Below, piece after piece: positions 30,480 through 45,938 of a stretch of 64,000 nucleotides of DNA (position 1 is the stretch's first letter; every line of letters starts with the position of its first letter). The stretch comes from Torymus aiolomorphi (taxonomy: Eukaryota; Arthropoda; Insecta; Hymenoptera; Torymidae), in assembly GCA_036365515.1 (NCBI GenBank), contig CM070874.1:118114235-118178234 (forward strand). The letters are read 5' to 3'. The translations under genes and the position numbers were made by a program. The notes under the pieces are model-generated. The model was not told where the DNA came from and searched no databases. It saw only the letters and a program-made list of their open reading frames with translations.

Positions 30480-30906
30480 GAGAAAATTGAAATTTGGTAT
30501 TTTTGAGCGATTTTCAACGCATTATATCCCAATAAACGAAGAAAAATTTTTTCTCCAAATTTAGCCAAAATTCATATATAGGGGTATTTTGCGCTGCTCT
30601 TTCGATTGGCGCTATGATTTTTGCAATATCTGATAATTTTTGAAAATTATTTTTTCCTATTGGCTCTACGGCCCTAAAACCTTTTCCATTCGATAGAGCG
30701 GAAAAAAATAGTCGCGTATAATTGGTGGGGGATTAAAAAATGGATATTTTGTTTTTTCAAGCGATTTGAAGTCGATTTGGCCCAAATAAACGATGAAATT
30801 TAGAACATTTTTCAAAATTGCTCATCTCCGCTAGGTCCTTCGACCCCAACGGATATTCCATCAACTAGAGCAGGAAGATATAGTCGGGTATTGTGACTAG
30901 TAGGCT
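30480..30906 (+). repeat. Variant satellite monomer (type C), copy 2
   Basis: It has the type C set (TATTTTGTTTTTTCAAG, GAAATTTAGAAC, CCCCAACGG, CATCAACTAG, following AAATCG). It lacks the GAATATT change, has GATAATTTTTG instead, and has a small rearrangement at GTATAATTGGTGGGGGATT. The monomer before it carries CCATACACTAG, as do those before copies 4 and 5, which marks a shared two-monomer block. Confidence 0.8.
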
Positions 30907-33487
30907 GAGAAAATCGAAATTTGGTATTTTTGAGCGATTTTCAACGCATTATATCCCAATAAACGAAGAAAAATTTTTTTCTCCAAATTGAGCCAAAATT
31001 CATATATAGGGGTATTTTGCGCTGCTCTTTCGATTGGCGCTATGATTTTTGCAATATCTGAAAATTTTTGAAAATTATTTTTTTCCTATTGGCTCTACGG
31101 CCCTAAAACCTTTTCCATTCGATAGAGCGGAAAAAAATAGTCGCGTATAGTGATTGGTGGGATTAAAAAATGGATATTTTGGGGGTTTTAAGCGATTTGA
31201 AGTCGATTTGGCCCAAATAACTGATGAAATGTAGAACATTTTCAAAATTGCTCATCTCCGCTAGGTCCTTCGACCCCAAAGGATATTCCATCCACTAGAG
31301 CAGGATGATATAGTCCGGTATTGTGACTAGTAGGCTGAGAAAATTGAAATTTGGTATTTTTGAGCGATTTTCAACGCATTATATCCCAATAAACGAAGAA
31401 AAATTTTTTTCTCTCCAAATTTAGCCAAAATTCATATATAGGGGTATTTTGCGCTGCTCTTTCGATTGGCGCTATGATTTTTACAATATCTGAAAATTTT
31501 TGAAAATTATTTTTTTCCTATTGGCTCTACGGCCCTAAAACCTTTTCCATTCGATAGAGCGGAAAAAAATAGTCGCGTATAGTGATTGGTGGGATTAAAA
31601 AATGGATATTTTTGGTTTTTAAGCGATTTGAAGTCGATTTGGCCCAAATAAACGATGAAATGTAGAACATTTTTCAAAATTGCTCATCTCCGCTAGGTCC
31701 TTCGACCCCAAAGGATATTCCATCCACTAGAACAGGAAGATATAGTCGGGTATTGTGACTAGTAGGCTGAGAAAATTGAAATTTGGTATTTTTGAGCGAT
31801 TTTCAACGCATTATATCCCAATAAACGAAGAAAAATTTTTTCTCCAAATTGAGCCAAAATTCATATATAGGGGTATTTTGCGCTGCTCTTTCGATTGGCG
31901 CTATGATTTTTGCAATATCTGAAAATTTTTGAAAATTATTTTTTTCCTATTGGCTCTACGGCCCTAAAACCTTTTCCATTCGATAGAGCGGAAAAAAATA
32001 GTCGCGTATAGTGATTGGTGGGATTAAAAAATGGATATTTTGGGGTTTTAAGCGATTTGAAGTCGATTTGGCCCAAATAAACGATGAAATGTAGAACATT
32101 TTCAAAATTGCTCATCTCCGCTAGGTCCTTCGACCCCAAAGGATATTCCATCCACTAGAGCAGGATGATATAGTCCGGTATTGTGACTAGTAGGCTGAGA
32201 AAATTGAAATTTGGTATTTTTGAGCGATTTTCAACGCATTATATCCCAATAAAAGAAGAAAACTTTTTTTTCTCCAAATTTAGCCAAAATTCATATATAG
32301 GGGTATTTTGCGCTGTTCTTTCGATTGGCGCTATGATTTTTACAATATCTGAAAATTTTTGAAAATTATTTTTTTCCTATTGGCTCTACGGCCCTAAAAC
32401 CTTTTCCATTCGATAGAGCGGAAAAAAATAGTCGCGTATAGTGATTGGTGGGATTAAAAAATGGATATTTTGGGGGTTTTAAGCGATTTGAAGTCGATTT
32501 GGCCCAAATAAACGATGAAATGTAGAACATTTTTCAAAATTGCTCATCTCCGCTAGGTCCTTCGGCCCCAAAGGATATTCCATCCACTAGAACAGGAAGA
32601 TATAGTCGGGTATTGTGACTAGTAGGCTGAGAAAATTGAAATTTGGTATTTTTGAGCGATTTTCAACGCATTATATCCCAATAAACGAAGAAAAATTTTT
32701 TTCTCTAAATTGAGCCAAAATTCATATATAGGGGTATTTTGCGCTGCTCTTTCGATTGGCGCTATGATTTTTGCAATATCTGAAAATTTTTGAAAATTAT
32801 TTTTTTCCTATTGGCTCTACGGCCCTAAAACCTTTTCCATTCGATAGAGCGGAAAAAAATAGTCGCGTATAGTGATTGGTGGGATTAAAAAATGGATATT
32901 TTGGGGGTTTTAAGCGATTTGAAGTCGATTTGGCCCAAATAAACGATGAAATGTAGAACATTTTCAAAATTGCTCATCTCCGCTAGGTCCTTCGACCCCA
33001 AAGGATATTCCATCCACTAGAGCAGGATGATATAGTCCGGTATTGTGACTAGTAGGCTGAGAAAATTGAAATTTGGTATTTTTGAGCGATTTTCAACGCA
33101 TTATATCCCAATAAACGAAGAAAAATTTTTTTCTCCAAATTTAGCCAAAATTCATATATAGGGGTATTTTGCGCTGCTCTTTCGATTGGCGCTATGATTT
33201 TTACAATATCTGAAAATTTTTGAAAATTATTTTTTCCTATTGGCTCTACGGCCCTAAAACCTTTTCCATTCGATAGAGCGGAAAAAAATAGTCGCGTATA
33301 GTGATTGGTGGGATTAAAAAATGGATATTTTTGGGTTTTAAGCGATTTGAAGTCGATTTGGCCCAAATAAACGATGAAATGTAGAACATTTTTCAAAATT
33401 GCTCATCTCCGCTAGGTCCTTCGACCCCAAAGGATATTCCATCCACTAGAGCAGGATGATATAGTCCGGTATTGTGACTAGTAGGCT

Positions 33488-33917
33488 GAGAAAATTGAAA
33501 TTTGGTATTTTTGAGCGATTTTCAACGCATTATATCCCAATAAACGAAGAAAAATTTTTTTCTCCAAATTTAGCCAAAATTCATATATAGGGGTATTTTG
33601 CGCTGCTCTTTCGATTGGCGCTATGATTTTTGCAATATCTGAAAATTTTTGAATATTATTTTTTTCCTATTGGCTCTACGGCCCTAAAACCTTTTCCATT
33701 CGATAGAGCGGAAAAAAATAGTCGCGTATAGTGATTGGTGGGATTAAAAAATGGATATTTTGTTTTTTCAAGCGATTTGAAGTCGATTTGGCCCAAATAA
33801 ACGATGAAATTTAGAACATTTTTCAAAATTGCTCATCTCCGCTAGGTCCTTCGACCCCAACGGATATTCCATCAACTAGAGCAGGAAGATATAGTCGGGT
33901 ATTGTGACTAGTAGGCT
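33488..33917 (+). repeat. Variant satellite monomer (type C), copy 3
   Basis: It has the full set of type C changes. It starts 3008 bp after copy 2, which is seven monomers. The preceding monomer has the common CCATCCACTAG, unlike copies 2, 4 and 5. Confidence 0.8.
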
Positions 33918-36900
33918 GAGAAAATCGAAATTTGGTATTTTTGAGCGATTTTCAACGCATTATATCCCAATAAACGAAGAAAAATTTTTTTCTCCAAATT
34001 GAGCCAAAATTCATATATAGGGGTATTTTGCGCTGCTCTTTCGATTGGCGCTATGATTTTTGCAATATCTGAAAATTTTTGAAAATTATTTTTTCCCTAT
34101 TGGCTCTACGGCCCTAAAACCTTTTCCATTCGATAGAGCGGAAAAAAATAGTCGCGTATAGTGATTGGTGGGATTAAAAAATGGATATTTTGGGGGTTGT
34201 AAGCGATTTGAAGTCGATTTGGCCCAAATAAACGATGAAATGTAGAACATTTTCAAAATTGCTCATCTCCGCTAGGTCCTTCGACCCCAAAGGATATTCC
34301 ATCCACTAGAGCAGGATGATATAGTCCGGTATTGTGACTAGTAGGCTGAGAAAATTGAAATTTGGTATTTTTGAGCGATTTTCAACGCATTATATCCCAA
34401 TAAACGAAGAAAAATTTTTTTCTCCAAATTTAGCCAAAATTCATATATAGGGGTATTTTGCGCTGCTCTTTCGATTGGCGCTATGATTTTTACAATATCT
34501 GAAAATTTTTGAAAATTATTTTTTCCTATTGGCTCTACGGCCCTAAAACCTTTTCCATTCGATAGAGCGGAAAAAAATAGTCGCGTATAGTGATTGGTGG
34601 GATTAAAAAATGGATATTTTTGGTTTTTAAGCGATTTGAAGTCGATTTGGCCCAAATAAACGATGAAATGTAGAACATTTTTCAAAATTGCTCATCTCCG
34701 CTAGGTCCTTCGGCCCCAAAGGATATTCCATCCACTAGAACAGGAAGATATAGTCGGGTATTGTGACTAGTAGGCTGAGAAAATCGAAATTTGGTATTTT
34801 TGAGCGATTTTCAACGCATTATATCCCAATAAACGAAGAAAAATTTTTTTCTCCAAATTGAGCCAAAATTCATATATAGGGGTATTTTGCGCTGCTCTTT
34901 CGATTGGCGCTATGATTTTTGCAATATCTGAAAATTTTTGAAAATTATTTTTTTCCTATTGGCTCTACGGCCCTAAAACCTTTTCCATTCGATAGAGCGG
35001 AAAAAAATAGTCGCGTATAGTGATTGGTGGGATTAAAAAATGGATATCTTTGGCGTTTTAAGCGATTTGAAGTCGATTTGGCCCAAATAAACGATGAAAT
35101 GTAGAACATTTTCAAAATTGCTCATCTCCGCTAGGTCCTTCGACCCCAAAGGATATTCCATCCACTAGAGCAGGATGATATAGTCCGGTATTGTGACTAG
35201 TAGGCTGAGAAAATTGAAATTTGGTATTTTTGAGCGATTTTCAACGCATTATATCCCAATAAACGAAGAAAAATTTTTTCTCCAAATTTAGCCAAAATTC
35301 ATATATAGGGGTATTTTGCGCTGCTCTTTCGATTGGCGCTATGATTTTTACAATATCTGAAAATTTTTGAAAATTATTTTTTCCTATTGGCTCTACGGCC
35401 CTAAAACCTTTTCCATTCGATAGAGCGGAAAAAAATAGTCGCGTATAGTGATTGGTGGGATTAAAAAATGGATATTTTTGGTTTTTAAGCGATTTGAAGT
35501 CGATTTGGCCCAAATAAACGATGAAATGTAGAACATTTTTCAAAATTGCTCATCTCCGCTAGGTCCTTCGGCCCCAAAGGATATTCCATCCACTAGAACA
35601 GGAAGATATAGTCGGGTATTGTGACTAGTAGGCTGAGAAAATTGAAATTTGGTATTTTTGAGCGATTTTCAACGCATTATATCCCAATAAACGAAGAAAA
35701 ATTTTTTTCTCCAAATTTAGCCAAAATTCATATATAGGGGTATTTTGCGCTGCTCTTTCGATTGGCGCTATGATTTTTGCAATATCTGAAAATTTTTGAA
35801 AATTATTTTTTTCCTATTGGCTCTACGGCCCTAAAACCTTTTCCATTCGATAGAGCGGAAAAAAATAGTCGCGTATAGTGATTGGTGGGATTAAAAAATG
35901 GATATTTTGGGGGTTTTAAGTGATTTGAAGTCGATTTGGCCCAAATAAACGATGAAATGTAGAACATTTTCAAAATTGCTCATCTCCGCTAGGTCCTTCG
36001 ACCCCAAAGGATATTCCATCCACTAGAGCAGGATGATATAGTCCGGTATTGTGACTAGTAGGCTGAGAAAATTGAAATTTGGTATTTTTGAGCGACTTTC
36101 AACGCATTATATCCCAATAAACGAAGAAAAATTTTTTTCTCCAAATTTAGCCAAAATTCATATATAGGGGTATTTTGCGCTGCTCTTTCGATTGGCGCTA
36201 TGATTTTTACAATATCTGAAAATTTTTGAAAATTTTTTTTTTTCCTATTGGCTCTACGGCCCTAAAACCTTTTCCATTCGATAGAGCGGAAAAAAATAGT
36301 CGCGTATAGTGATTGGTGGGATTAAAAAATGGATATTTTGGGGGTTTTAAGCGATTTGAAGTCGATTTGGCCCAAATAAACGATGAAATGTAGAACATTT
36401 TTCAAAATTGCTCATCTCCGCTAGGTCCTTCGACCCCAAAGGATATTCCATCCACTAGAGCAGGATGATATAGTCCGGTATTGTGACTAGTAGGCTGAGA
36501 AAATTGAAATTTGGTATTTTTGAGCGATTTTCAACGCATTATATCCCAATAAACGAAGAAAAATTTTTTTCTCCAAATTTAGCCAAAATTCATATATAGG
36601 GGTATTTTGCGCTGCTCTTTCGATTGGCGCTATGATTTTTGCAATATCTGAAAATTTTTGAAAATTATTTTTTCCTATTGGCTCTACGGCCCTAAAACCT
36701 TTTCCATTCGATAGAGCGGAAAAAAATAGTCGCGTATAGTGATTGGTGGGAGTAAAAAATGGATATTTTGGGGTTTTAAGCGATTTGAAGTCGATTTGGC
36801 CCAAATAAACGATGAAATGTAGAACATTTTCAAAATTGCTCATCTCCGCTAGGTCCTTCGACCCCAAAGGATATTCCATCCACTAGAGCAGGATGATATA

Positions 36901-39900
36901 GTCCGGTATTGTGACTAGTAGGCTGAGAAAATTGAAATTTGGTATTTTTGAGCGATTTTCAACGCATTATATCCCAATAAACGAAGAAAAATTTTTTTCT
37001 CCAAATTTAGCCAAAATTCATATATAGGGGTATTTTGCGCTGCTCTTTCGATTGGCGCTATGATTTTTACAATATCTGAAAATTTTTGAAAATTATTTTT
37101 TCCTATTGGCTCTACGGCCCTAAAACCTTTTCCATTCGATAGAGCGGAAAAAAATAGTCGCGTATAGTGATTGGTGGGATTAAAAAATGGATATTTTTGG
37201 TTTTTAAGCGATTTGAAGTCGATTTGGCCCAAATAAACGATGAAATGTAGAACATTTTTCAAAATTGCTCATCTCCGCTAGGTCCTTCGACCCCAAAGGA
37301 TATTCCATCCACTAGAACAGGAAGATATAGTCGGGTATTGTGACTAGTAGGCTGAGAAAATTGAAATTTGGTATTTTTGAGCGATTTTCAACGCATTATA
37401 TCCCAATAAACGAAGAAAAATTTTTTCTCCAAATTTAGCCAAAATTCATATATAGGGGTATTTTGCGCTGCTCTTTCGATTGGCGCTATGATTTTTACAA
37501 TATCTGAAAATTTTTGAAAATTATTTTTTCCTATTGGCTCTACGGCCCTAAAACCTTTTCCATTCGATAGAGCGGAAAAAAATAGTCGCGTATAGTGATT
37601 GGTGGGATTAAAAAATGGATATTTTGGGGTTTTAAGCGATTTGAAGTCGATTTGGCCCAAATAAACGATGAAATGTAGAACATTTTCAAAATTGCTCATC
37701 TCCGCTAGGTCCTTCGACCCCAAAGGATATTCCACCACTAGAGCAGGATGATATAGTCCGGTATTGTGACTAGTAGGCTGAGAAAATTGAAATTTGGTAT
37801 TTTTGAGCGATTTTCAACGCATTATATCCCAATAAACGAAGAAAAATTTTTTCTCCAAATTTAGCCAAAATTCATATATAGGGGTATTTTGCGCTGCTCT
37901 TTCGATTGGCGCTATGATTTTTGCAATATCTGAAAATTTTTGAAAATTATTTTTTCCTATTGGCTCTACGGCCCTAAAACCTTTTCCATTCGATAGAGCG
38001 GAAAAAAATAGTCGCGTATAGTGATTGGTGGGATTAAAAAATGGATATTTTGGGGGTTTTAAGCGATTTGAAGTCGATTTGGCCCAAATAAACGATGAAA
38101 TGTAGAACATTTTTCAAAATTGCTCATCTCCGCTAGGTCCTTCGACCCCAACGGATATTCCATCAACTAGAGCAGGAAGATATAGTCGGGTATTGTGACT
38201 AGTAGGCTGAGAAAATTGAAATTTGGTATTTTTTGAGCGATTTTCAACGCATTATATCCCAATAAACGAAGAAAAATTTTTTTCTCCAAATTGAGCCAAA
38301 ATTCATATATAGGGGTATTTTGCGCTGCTCTTTCGATTGGCGCTATGATTTTTGCAATATCTGAAAATTTTTGAAAATTATTTTTTTCCTATTGGCTCTA
38401 CGGCCCTAAAACCTTTTCCATTCGATAGAGCGGAAAAAAATAGTCGCGTATAGTGATTGGTGGGATTAAAAAATGGATATTTTGGGGGTTTTAAGCGATT
38501 TGAAGTCGATTTGGCCCAAATAAACGATGAAATGTAGAACATTTTCAAAATTGCTCATCTCCGCTAGGTCCTTCGACCCCAAAGGATATTCCATCCACTA
38601 GAGCAGGATGATATAGTCCGGTATTGTGACTAGTAGGCTGAGAAAATTGAAATTTGGTATTTTTGAGCGATTTTCAACGCATTATATCCCAATAAACGAA
38701 GAAAAATTTTTTTCTCCAAATTTAGCCAAAATTCATATATAGGGGTATTTTGCGCTGCTCTTTCGATTGGCGCTATGATTTTTACAATATCTGAAAATTT
38801 TTGAAAATTATTTTTTTCCTATTGGCTCTACGGCCCTAAAACCTTTTCCATTCGATAGAGCGGAAAAAAATAGTCGCGTATAGTGATTGGTGGGATTAAA
38901 AAATGGATATTTTTGGTTTTTAAGCGATTTGAAGTCGATTTGGCCCAAATAAACGATGAAATGTAGAACATTTTTCAAAATTGCTCATCTCCGCTAGGTC
39001 CTTCGACCCCAAAGGATATTCCATCCACTAGAACAGGAAGATATAGTCGGGTATTGTGACTAGTAGGCTGAGAAAATTGAAATTTGGTATTTTTGAGCGA
39101 TTTTCAACGCATTATATCCCAATAAACGAAGAAAAATTTTTTTCTCCAAATTTAGCCAAAATTCATATATAGGGGTATTTTGCGCTGCTCTTTCGATTGG
39201 CGCTATGATTTTTACAATATCTGAAAATTTTTGAAAATTATTTTTTCCTATTGGCTCTACGGCCCTAAAACCTTTTCCATTCGATAGAGCGGAAAAAAAT
39301 AGTCGCGTATAGTGATTGGTGGGATTAAAAAATGGATATTTTTGGTTTTTAAGCGATTTGAAGTCGATTTGGCCCAAATAAACGATGAAATGTAGAACAT
39401 TTTTCAAAATTGCTCATCTCCGCTAGGTCCTTCGACCCCAAAGGATATTCCATCCACTAGAGCAGGATGATATAGTCCGGTATTGTGACTAGTAGGCTGA
39501 GAAAATTGAAATTTGGTATTTTTGAGCGATTTTCAACGCATTATATCCCAATAAACGAAGGAAAATTTTTTCTCCAAATTTAGCCAAAATTCATATATAG
39601 GGGTATTTTGCGCTGCTCTTTCGATTGGCGCTATGATTTTTGCAATATCTGAAAATTTTTGAAAATTATTTTTTCCTATTGGCTCTACGGCCCTAAAACC
39701 TTTTCCATTCGATAGAGCGGAAAAAAATAGTCGCGTATAGTGATTGGTGGGATTAAAAAATGGATATTTTGGGGGTTTTAAGCGATTTGAAGTCGATTTG
39801 GCCCAAATAAACGATGAAATGTAGAACATTTTCAAAATTGCTCATCTCCGCTAGGTCCTTCGACCCCAAAGGATATTCCATCCACTAGAGCAGGATGATA

Positions 39901-42900
39901 TAGTCCGGTATTGTGACTAGTAGGCTGAGAAAATTGAAATTTGGTATTTTTGAGCGATTTTCAACGCATTATATCCCAATAAACGAAGAAAAATTTTTTT
40001 CTCCAAATTTAGCCAAAATTCATATATAGGGGTATTTTGCGCTGCTCTTTCGATTGGCGCTATGATTTTTACAATATCTGAAAATTTTTGAAAATTATTT
40101 TTTCCTATTGGCTCTACGGCCCTAAAACCTTTTCCATTCGATAGAGCGGAAAAAAATAGTCGCGTATAGTGATTGGTGGGATTAAAAAATGGATATTTTT
40201 GGTTTTTAAGCGATTTGAAGTCGATTTGGCCCAAATAAACGATGAAATGTAGAACATTTTTCAAAATTGCTCATCTCCGCTAGGTCCTTCGACCCCAAAG
40301 GATATTCCATCCACTAGAACAGGAAGATATAGTCGGGTATTGTGACTAGTAGGCTGAGAAAATTGAAATTTGGTATTTTTGAGCGATTTTCAACGCATTA
40401 TATCCCAATAAACGAAGAAAAATTTTTTCTCCAAATTTAGCCAAAATTCATATATAGGGGTATTTTGCGCTGCTCTTTCGATTGGCGCTATGATTTTTAC
40501 AATATCTGAAAATTTTTGAAAATTATTTTTTCCTATTGGCTCTACGGCCCTAAAACCTTTTCCATTCGATAGAGCGGAAAAAAATAGTCGCGTATAGTGA
40601 TTGGTGGGATTAAAAAATGGATATTTTGGGGTTTTAAGCGATTTGAAGTCGATTTGGCCCAAATAAACGATGAAATGTAGAACATTTTTCAAAATTGCTC
40701 ATCTCCGCTAGGTCCTTCGACCCCAAAGGATATTCCATCCACTAGAGCAGGATGATATAGTCCGGTATTGTGACTAGTAGGCTGAGAAAATTGAAATTTG
40801 GTATTTTTGAGCGATTTTCAACGCATTATATCCCAATAAACGAAGAAAAAATTTTTTCCAAATTTAGCCAAAATTCATATATAGGCGTATTTTGCGCTGC
40901 TCTTTCGATTGGCGCTATGTTTTTTGCAATATCTGAAAATTTTTGAAAATTATTTTTTCCTATTGGCTCTACGGCCCTAAAACCTTTTCCATTCGATAGA
41001 GCGGAAAAAAATAGTCGCGTATAGTGATTGGTGGGATTAAAAAATGGATATTTTGGGGGTTTTAAGCGATTTGAAGTCGATTTGGCCCAAATAAACGATG
41101 AAATGTAGAACATTTTCAAAATTGCTCATCTCCGCTAGGTCCTTCGACCCCAAAGGATATTCCATCCACTAGAGCAGGATGATATAGTCCGGTATTGTGA
41201 CTAGTAGGCTGAGAAAATTGAAATTTGGTATTTTTTGAGCGATTTTCAACGCATTATATCCCAATAAACGAAGAAAAATTTTTTTCTCCAAATTTAGCCA
41301 AAATTCATATATAGGGGTATTTTGCGCTGCTCTTTCGATTGGCGCTATGATTTTTGCAATATCTGAAAATTTTTGAAAATTATTTTTTTCCTATTGGCTC
41401 TACGGCCCTAAAACCTTTTCCATTCGATAGAGCGGAAAAAAATAGTCGCGTATAGTGATTGGTGGGATTAAAAAATGGATATTTTGGGGGTTTTAAGCGA
41501 TTTGAAGTCGATTTGGCCCAAATAAACGATGAAATGTAGAACATTTTCAAAATTGCTCATCTCCGCTAGGTCCTTCGACCCCAAAGGATATTCCATCCAC
41601 TAGAGCAGGATGATATAGTCCGGTATTGTGACTAGTAGGCTGAGAAAATTGAAATTTGGTATTTTTGAGCGATTTTCAACGCATTATATCCCAATAAACG
41701 AAGAAAAATTTTTTTCTCCAAATTTAGCCAAAATTCATATATAGGGGTATTTTGCGCTGCTCTTTCGATTGGCGCTATGATTTTTACAATATCTGAAAAT
41801 TTTTGAAAATTATTTTTTTCCTATTGGCTCTACGGCCCTAAAACCTTTTCCATTCGATAGAGCGGAAAAAAATAGTCGCGTATAGTGATTGGTGGGATTA
41901 AAAAATGGATATTTTGGGGGTTTTAAGCGATTTGAAGTCGATTTGGCCCAAATAAACGATGAAATGTAGAACATTTTTCAAAATTGCTCATCTCCGCTAG
42001 GTCCTTCGACCCCAAAGGATATTCCATCCACTAGAGCAGGATGATATAGTCCGGTATTGTGACTAGTAGGCTGAGAAAATTGAAATTTGGTATTTTTGAG
42101 CGATTTTCAACGCATTATATCCCAATAAACGAAGAAAAATTTTTTTCTCCAAATTTAGCCAAAATTCATATATAGGGGTATTTTGCGCTGCTCTTTCGAT
42201 TGGCGCTATGATTTTTGCAATATCTGAAAATTTTTGAATTATATTTTTTTCCTATTGGCTCTACGGCCCTAAAACCTTTTCCATTCGATAGAGCGGAAAA
42301 AAATAGTCGCGTATAGTGATTGGTGGGATTAAAAAATGGATATTTTGGGGGTTTTAAGCGATTTGAAGTCGATTTGGCCCAAATAAACGATGAAATGTAG
42401 AACATTTTTCAAAATTGCTCATCTCCGCTAGGTCCTTCGACCCCAAAGGATATTCCATCCACTAGAGCAGGAAGATATAGTCGGGTATTGTGACTAGTAG
42501 GCTGAGAAAATTGAAATTTGGTATTTTTGAGCGATTTTCAACGCATTATATCCCAATAAACGAAGAAAAATTTTTTTCTCCAAATTGAGCCAAAATTCAT
42601 ATATAGGGGTATTTTGCGCTGCTCTTTCGATTGGCGCTATGATTTTTGCAATATCTGAAAATTTTTGAAAATTATTTTTTTCCTATTGGCTCTACGGTCC
42701 TAAAACCTTTTCCATTCGATAGAGCGGAAAAAAATAGTCGCGTATAGTGATTGGTGGGATTAAAAAATGGATATTTTGGGGGTTTTAAGCGATTTGAAGT
42801 CGATTTGGCCCAAATAAACGATGAAATGTAGAACATTTTTCAAAATTGCTCATCTCCGCTAGGTCCTTCGACCCCAAAGGATATTCCATACACTAGAGCA

Positions 42901-42934
42901 GGATGATATAGTCCGGTATTGTGACTAGTAGGCT

Positions 42935-43364
42935 GAGAAAATTGAAATTTGGTATTTTTGAGCGATTTTCAACGCATTATATCCCAATAAACGAAGAAAA
43001 ATTTTTTTCTCCAAATTTAGCCAAAATTCATATATAGGGGTATTTTGCGCTGCTCTTTCGATTGGCGCTATGATTTTTGCAATATCTGAAAATTTTTGAA
43101 TATTATTTTTTTCCTATTGGCTCTACGGCCCTAAAACCTTTTCCATTCGATAGAGCGGAAAAAAATAGTCGCGTATAGTGATTGGTGGGATTAAAAAATG
43201 GATATTTTGTTTTTTCAAGCGATTTGAAGTCGATTTGGCCCAAATAAACGATGAAATTTAGAACATTTTTCAAAATTGCTCATCTCCGCTAGGTCCTTCG
43301 ACCCCAACGGATATTCCATCAACTAGAGCAGGAAGATATAGTCGGGTATTGTGACTAGTAGGCT
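42935..43364 (+). repeat. Variant satellite monomer (type C), copy 4
   Basis: It has the type C changes and is preceded by a monomer carrying CCATACACTAG near 42887. It lies 9447 bp (22 monomers) after copy 3. The following monomer starts GAGATAATCG, a private change. Confidence 0.8.
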
Positions 43365-45938
43365 GAGATAATCGAAATTTGGTATTTTTGAGCGATTTTC
43401 AACGCATTATATCCCAATAAACGAAGAAAAATTTTTTTCTCCAAATTGAGCCAAAATTCATATATAGGGGTATTTTGCGCTGCTCTTTCGATTGGCGCTA
43501 TGATTTTTGCAATATCTGAAAATTTTTGAAAATTATTTTTTTCCTATTGGCTCTACGGCCCTAAAACCTTTTCCATTCGATAGAGCGGAAAAAAATAGTC
43601 GCGTATAGTGATTGGTGGGATTAAAAAATGGATATTTTGGGGGTTTTAAGCGATTTGAAGTCGATTTGGCCCAAATAAACGATGAAATGTAGAACATTTT
43701 CAAAATTGCTCATCTCCGCTAGGTCCTTCGACCCCAAAGGATATTCCATCCACTAGAGCAGGATGATATAGTCCGGTATTGTGACTAGTAGGCTGAGAAA
43801 ATTGAAATTTGGTATTTTTGAGCGATTTTCAACGCATTATATCCCAATAAACGAAGAAAAATTTTTTTCTCCAAATTTAGCCAAAATTGATATATAGGGG
43901 TATTTTGCACTGCTCTTTCGATTGGCGCTATGATTTTTACAATATCTGAAAATTTTTGAAAATTATTTTTTTCCTATTGGCTCTACGGCCCTAAAACCTT
44001 TTCCATTCGATAGAGCGGAAAAAAATAGTCGCGTATAGTGATTGGTGGGATTAAAAAATGGATATTTTTGGTTTTTAAGCGATTTGAAGTCGATTTGGCC
44101 CAAATAAACGATGAAATGTAGAACATTTTTCAAAATTGCTCATCTCCGCTAGGTCCTTCGGCCCCAAAGGATATTCCATCCACTAGAACAGGAAGATATA
44201 GTCGGGTATTGTGACTAGTAGGCTGAGAAAATTGAAATTTGGTATTTTTGAGCGATTTTCAACGCATTATATCCCAATAAACGAAGAAAAATTTTTTTCT
44301 CCAAATTGAGCCAAAATTCATATATAGGGGTATTTTGCGCTGCTCTTTCGATTGGCGCTATGATTTTTGCAATATCTGAAAATTTTTGAAAATTATTTTT
44401 TCCTATTGGCTCTACGGCCTAAAACCTTTTCCATTCGATAGAGCGGAAAAAAATAGTCGCGTATAGTGATTGGTGGGATTAAAAAATGGATATTTTGGGG
44501 TTTTAAGCGATTTGAAGTCGATTTGGCCCAAATAAACGATGAAATGTAGAACATTTTCAAAATTGCTCATCTCCGCTAGGTCCTTCGACCCCAAAGGATA
44601 TTCCATCCACTAGAGCAGGATGATATAGTCCGGTATTGTGACTAGTAGGCTGAGAAAATTGAAATTTGGTATTTTTGAGCGATTTTCAACGCATTATATC
44701 CCAATAAACGAAGAAAAATTTTTTTCTCCAAATTTAGCCAAAATTCAATATATAGGGGTATTTTGCGCTGCTCTTTCGATTGGCGCTATGATTTTTACAA
44801 TATCTGAAAATTTTTGAAAATTATTTTTTTCTATTGGCTCTACGGCCCTAAAACCTTTTCCATTCGATAGAGCGGAAAAAAATAGTCGCGTATAGTGATT
44901 GGTGGGATTAAAAAATGGATATTTTTGGTTTTTAAGCGATTTGAAGTCGATTTGGCCCAAATAAACGATGAAATGTAGAACATTTTTCAAAATTGCTCAT
45001 CTCCGCTAGGTCCTTCGGCCCCAAAGGATATTCCATCCACTAGAACAGGAAGATATAGTCGGGTATTGTGACTAGTAGGCTGAGAAAATTGAAATTTGGT
45101 ATTTTTGAGCGATTTTCAACGCATTATATCCCAATAAACGAAGAAAAATTTTTTCTCCAAATTGAGCCAAAATTCATATATAGGGGTATTTTGCGCTGCT
45201 CTTTCGATTGGCGCTATGATTTTTGCAATATCTGAAAATTTTTGAAAATTATTTTTTCCTATTGGCTCTACGGCCCTAAAACCTTTTCCATTCGATAGAG
45301 CGGAAAAAAATAGTCGCGTATAGTGATTGGTGGGATTAAAAAATGGATATTTTGGGGTTTTAAGCGATTTGAAGTCGATTTGGCCCAAATAAACGATGAA
45401 ATGTAGAACATTTTCAAAATTGCTCATCTCCGCTAGGTCCTTCGACCCCAAAGGATATTCCATCCACTAGAGCAGGATGATATAGTCCGGTATTGTGACT
45501 AGTAGGCTGAGAAAATTGAAATTTGGTATTTTTGAGCGATTTTCAACGCATTATATCCCAATAAACGAAGAAAAAATTTTTGTCCAAATTTAGCCAAAAT
45601 TCATATATAGGGGTATTTTGCGCTGCTCTTTCGATTGGCGCTATGATTTTTACAATATCTGAAAATTTTTGAAAATTATTTTTTTCCTATTGGCTCTACG
45701 GCCCTAAAACCTTTTCCATTCGATAGAGCGGAAAAAAATAGTCGCGTATAGTGATTGGTGGGATTAAAAAATGGATATTTTGTGGGTTTTAAGCGATTTG
45801 AAGTCGATTTGGCCCAAATAAACGATGAAATGTAGAACATTTTTCAAAATTGCTCATCTCCGCTAGGTCCTTCGACCCCAAAGGATATTCCATACACTAG
45901 AGCAGGATGATATAGTCCGGTATTGTGACTAGTAGGCT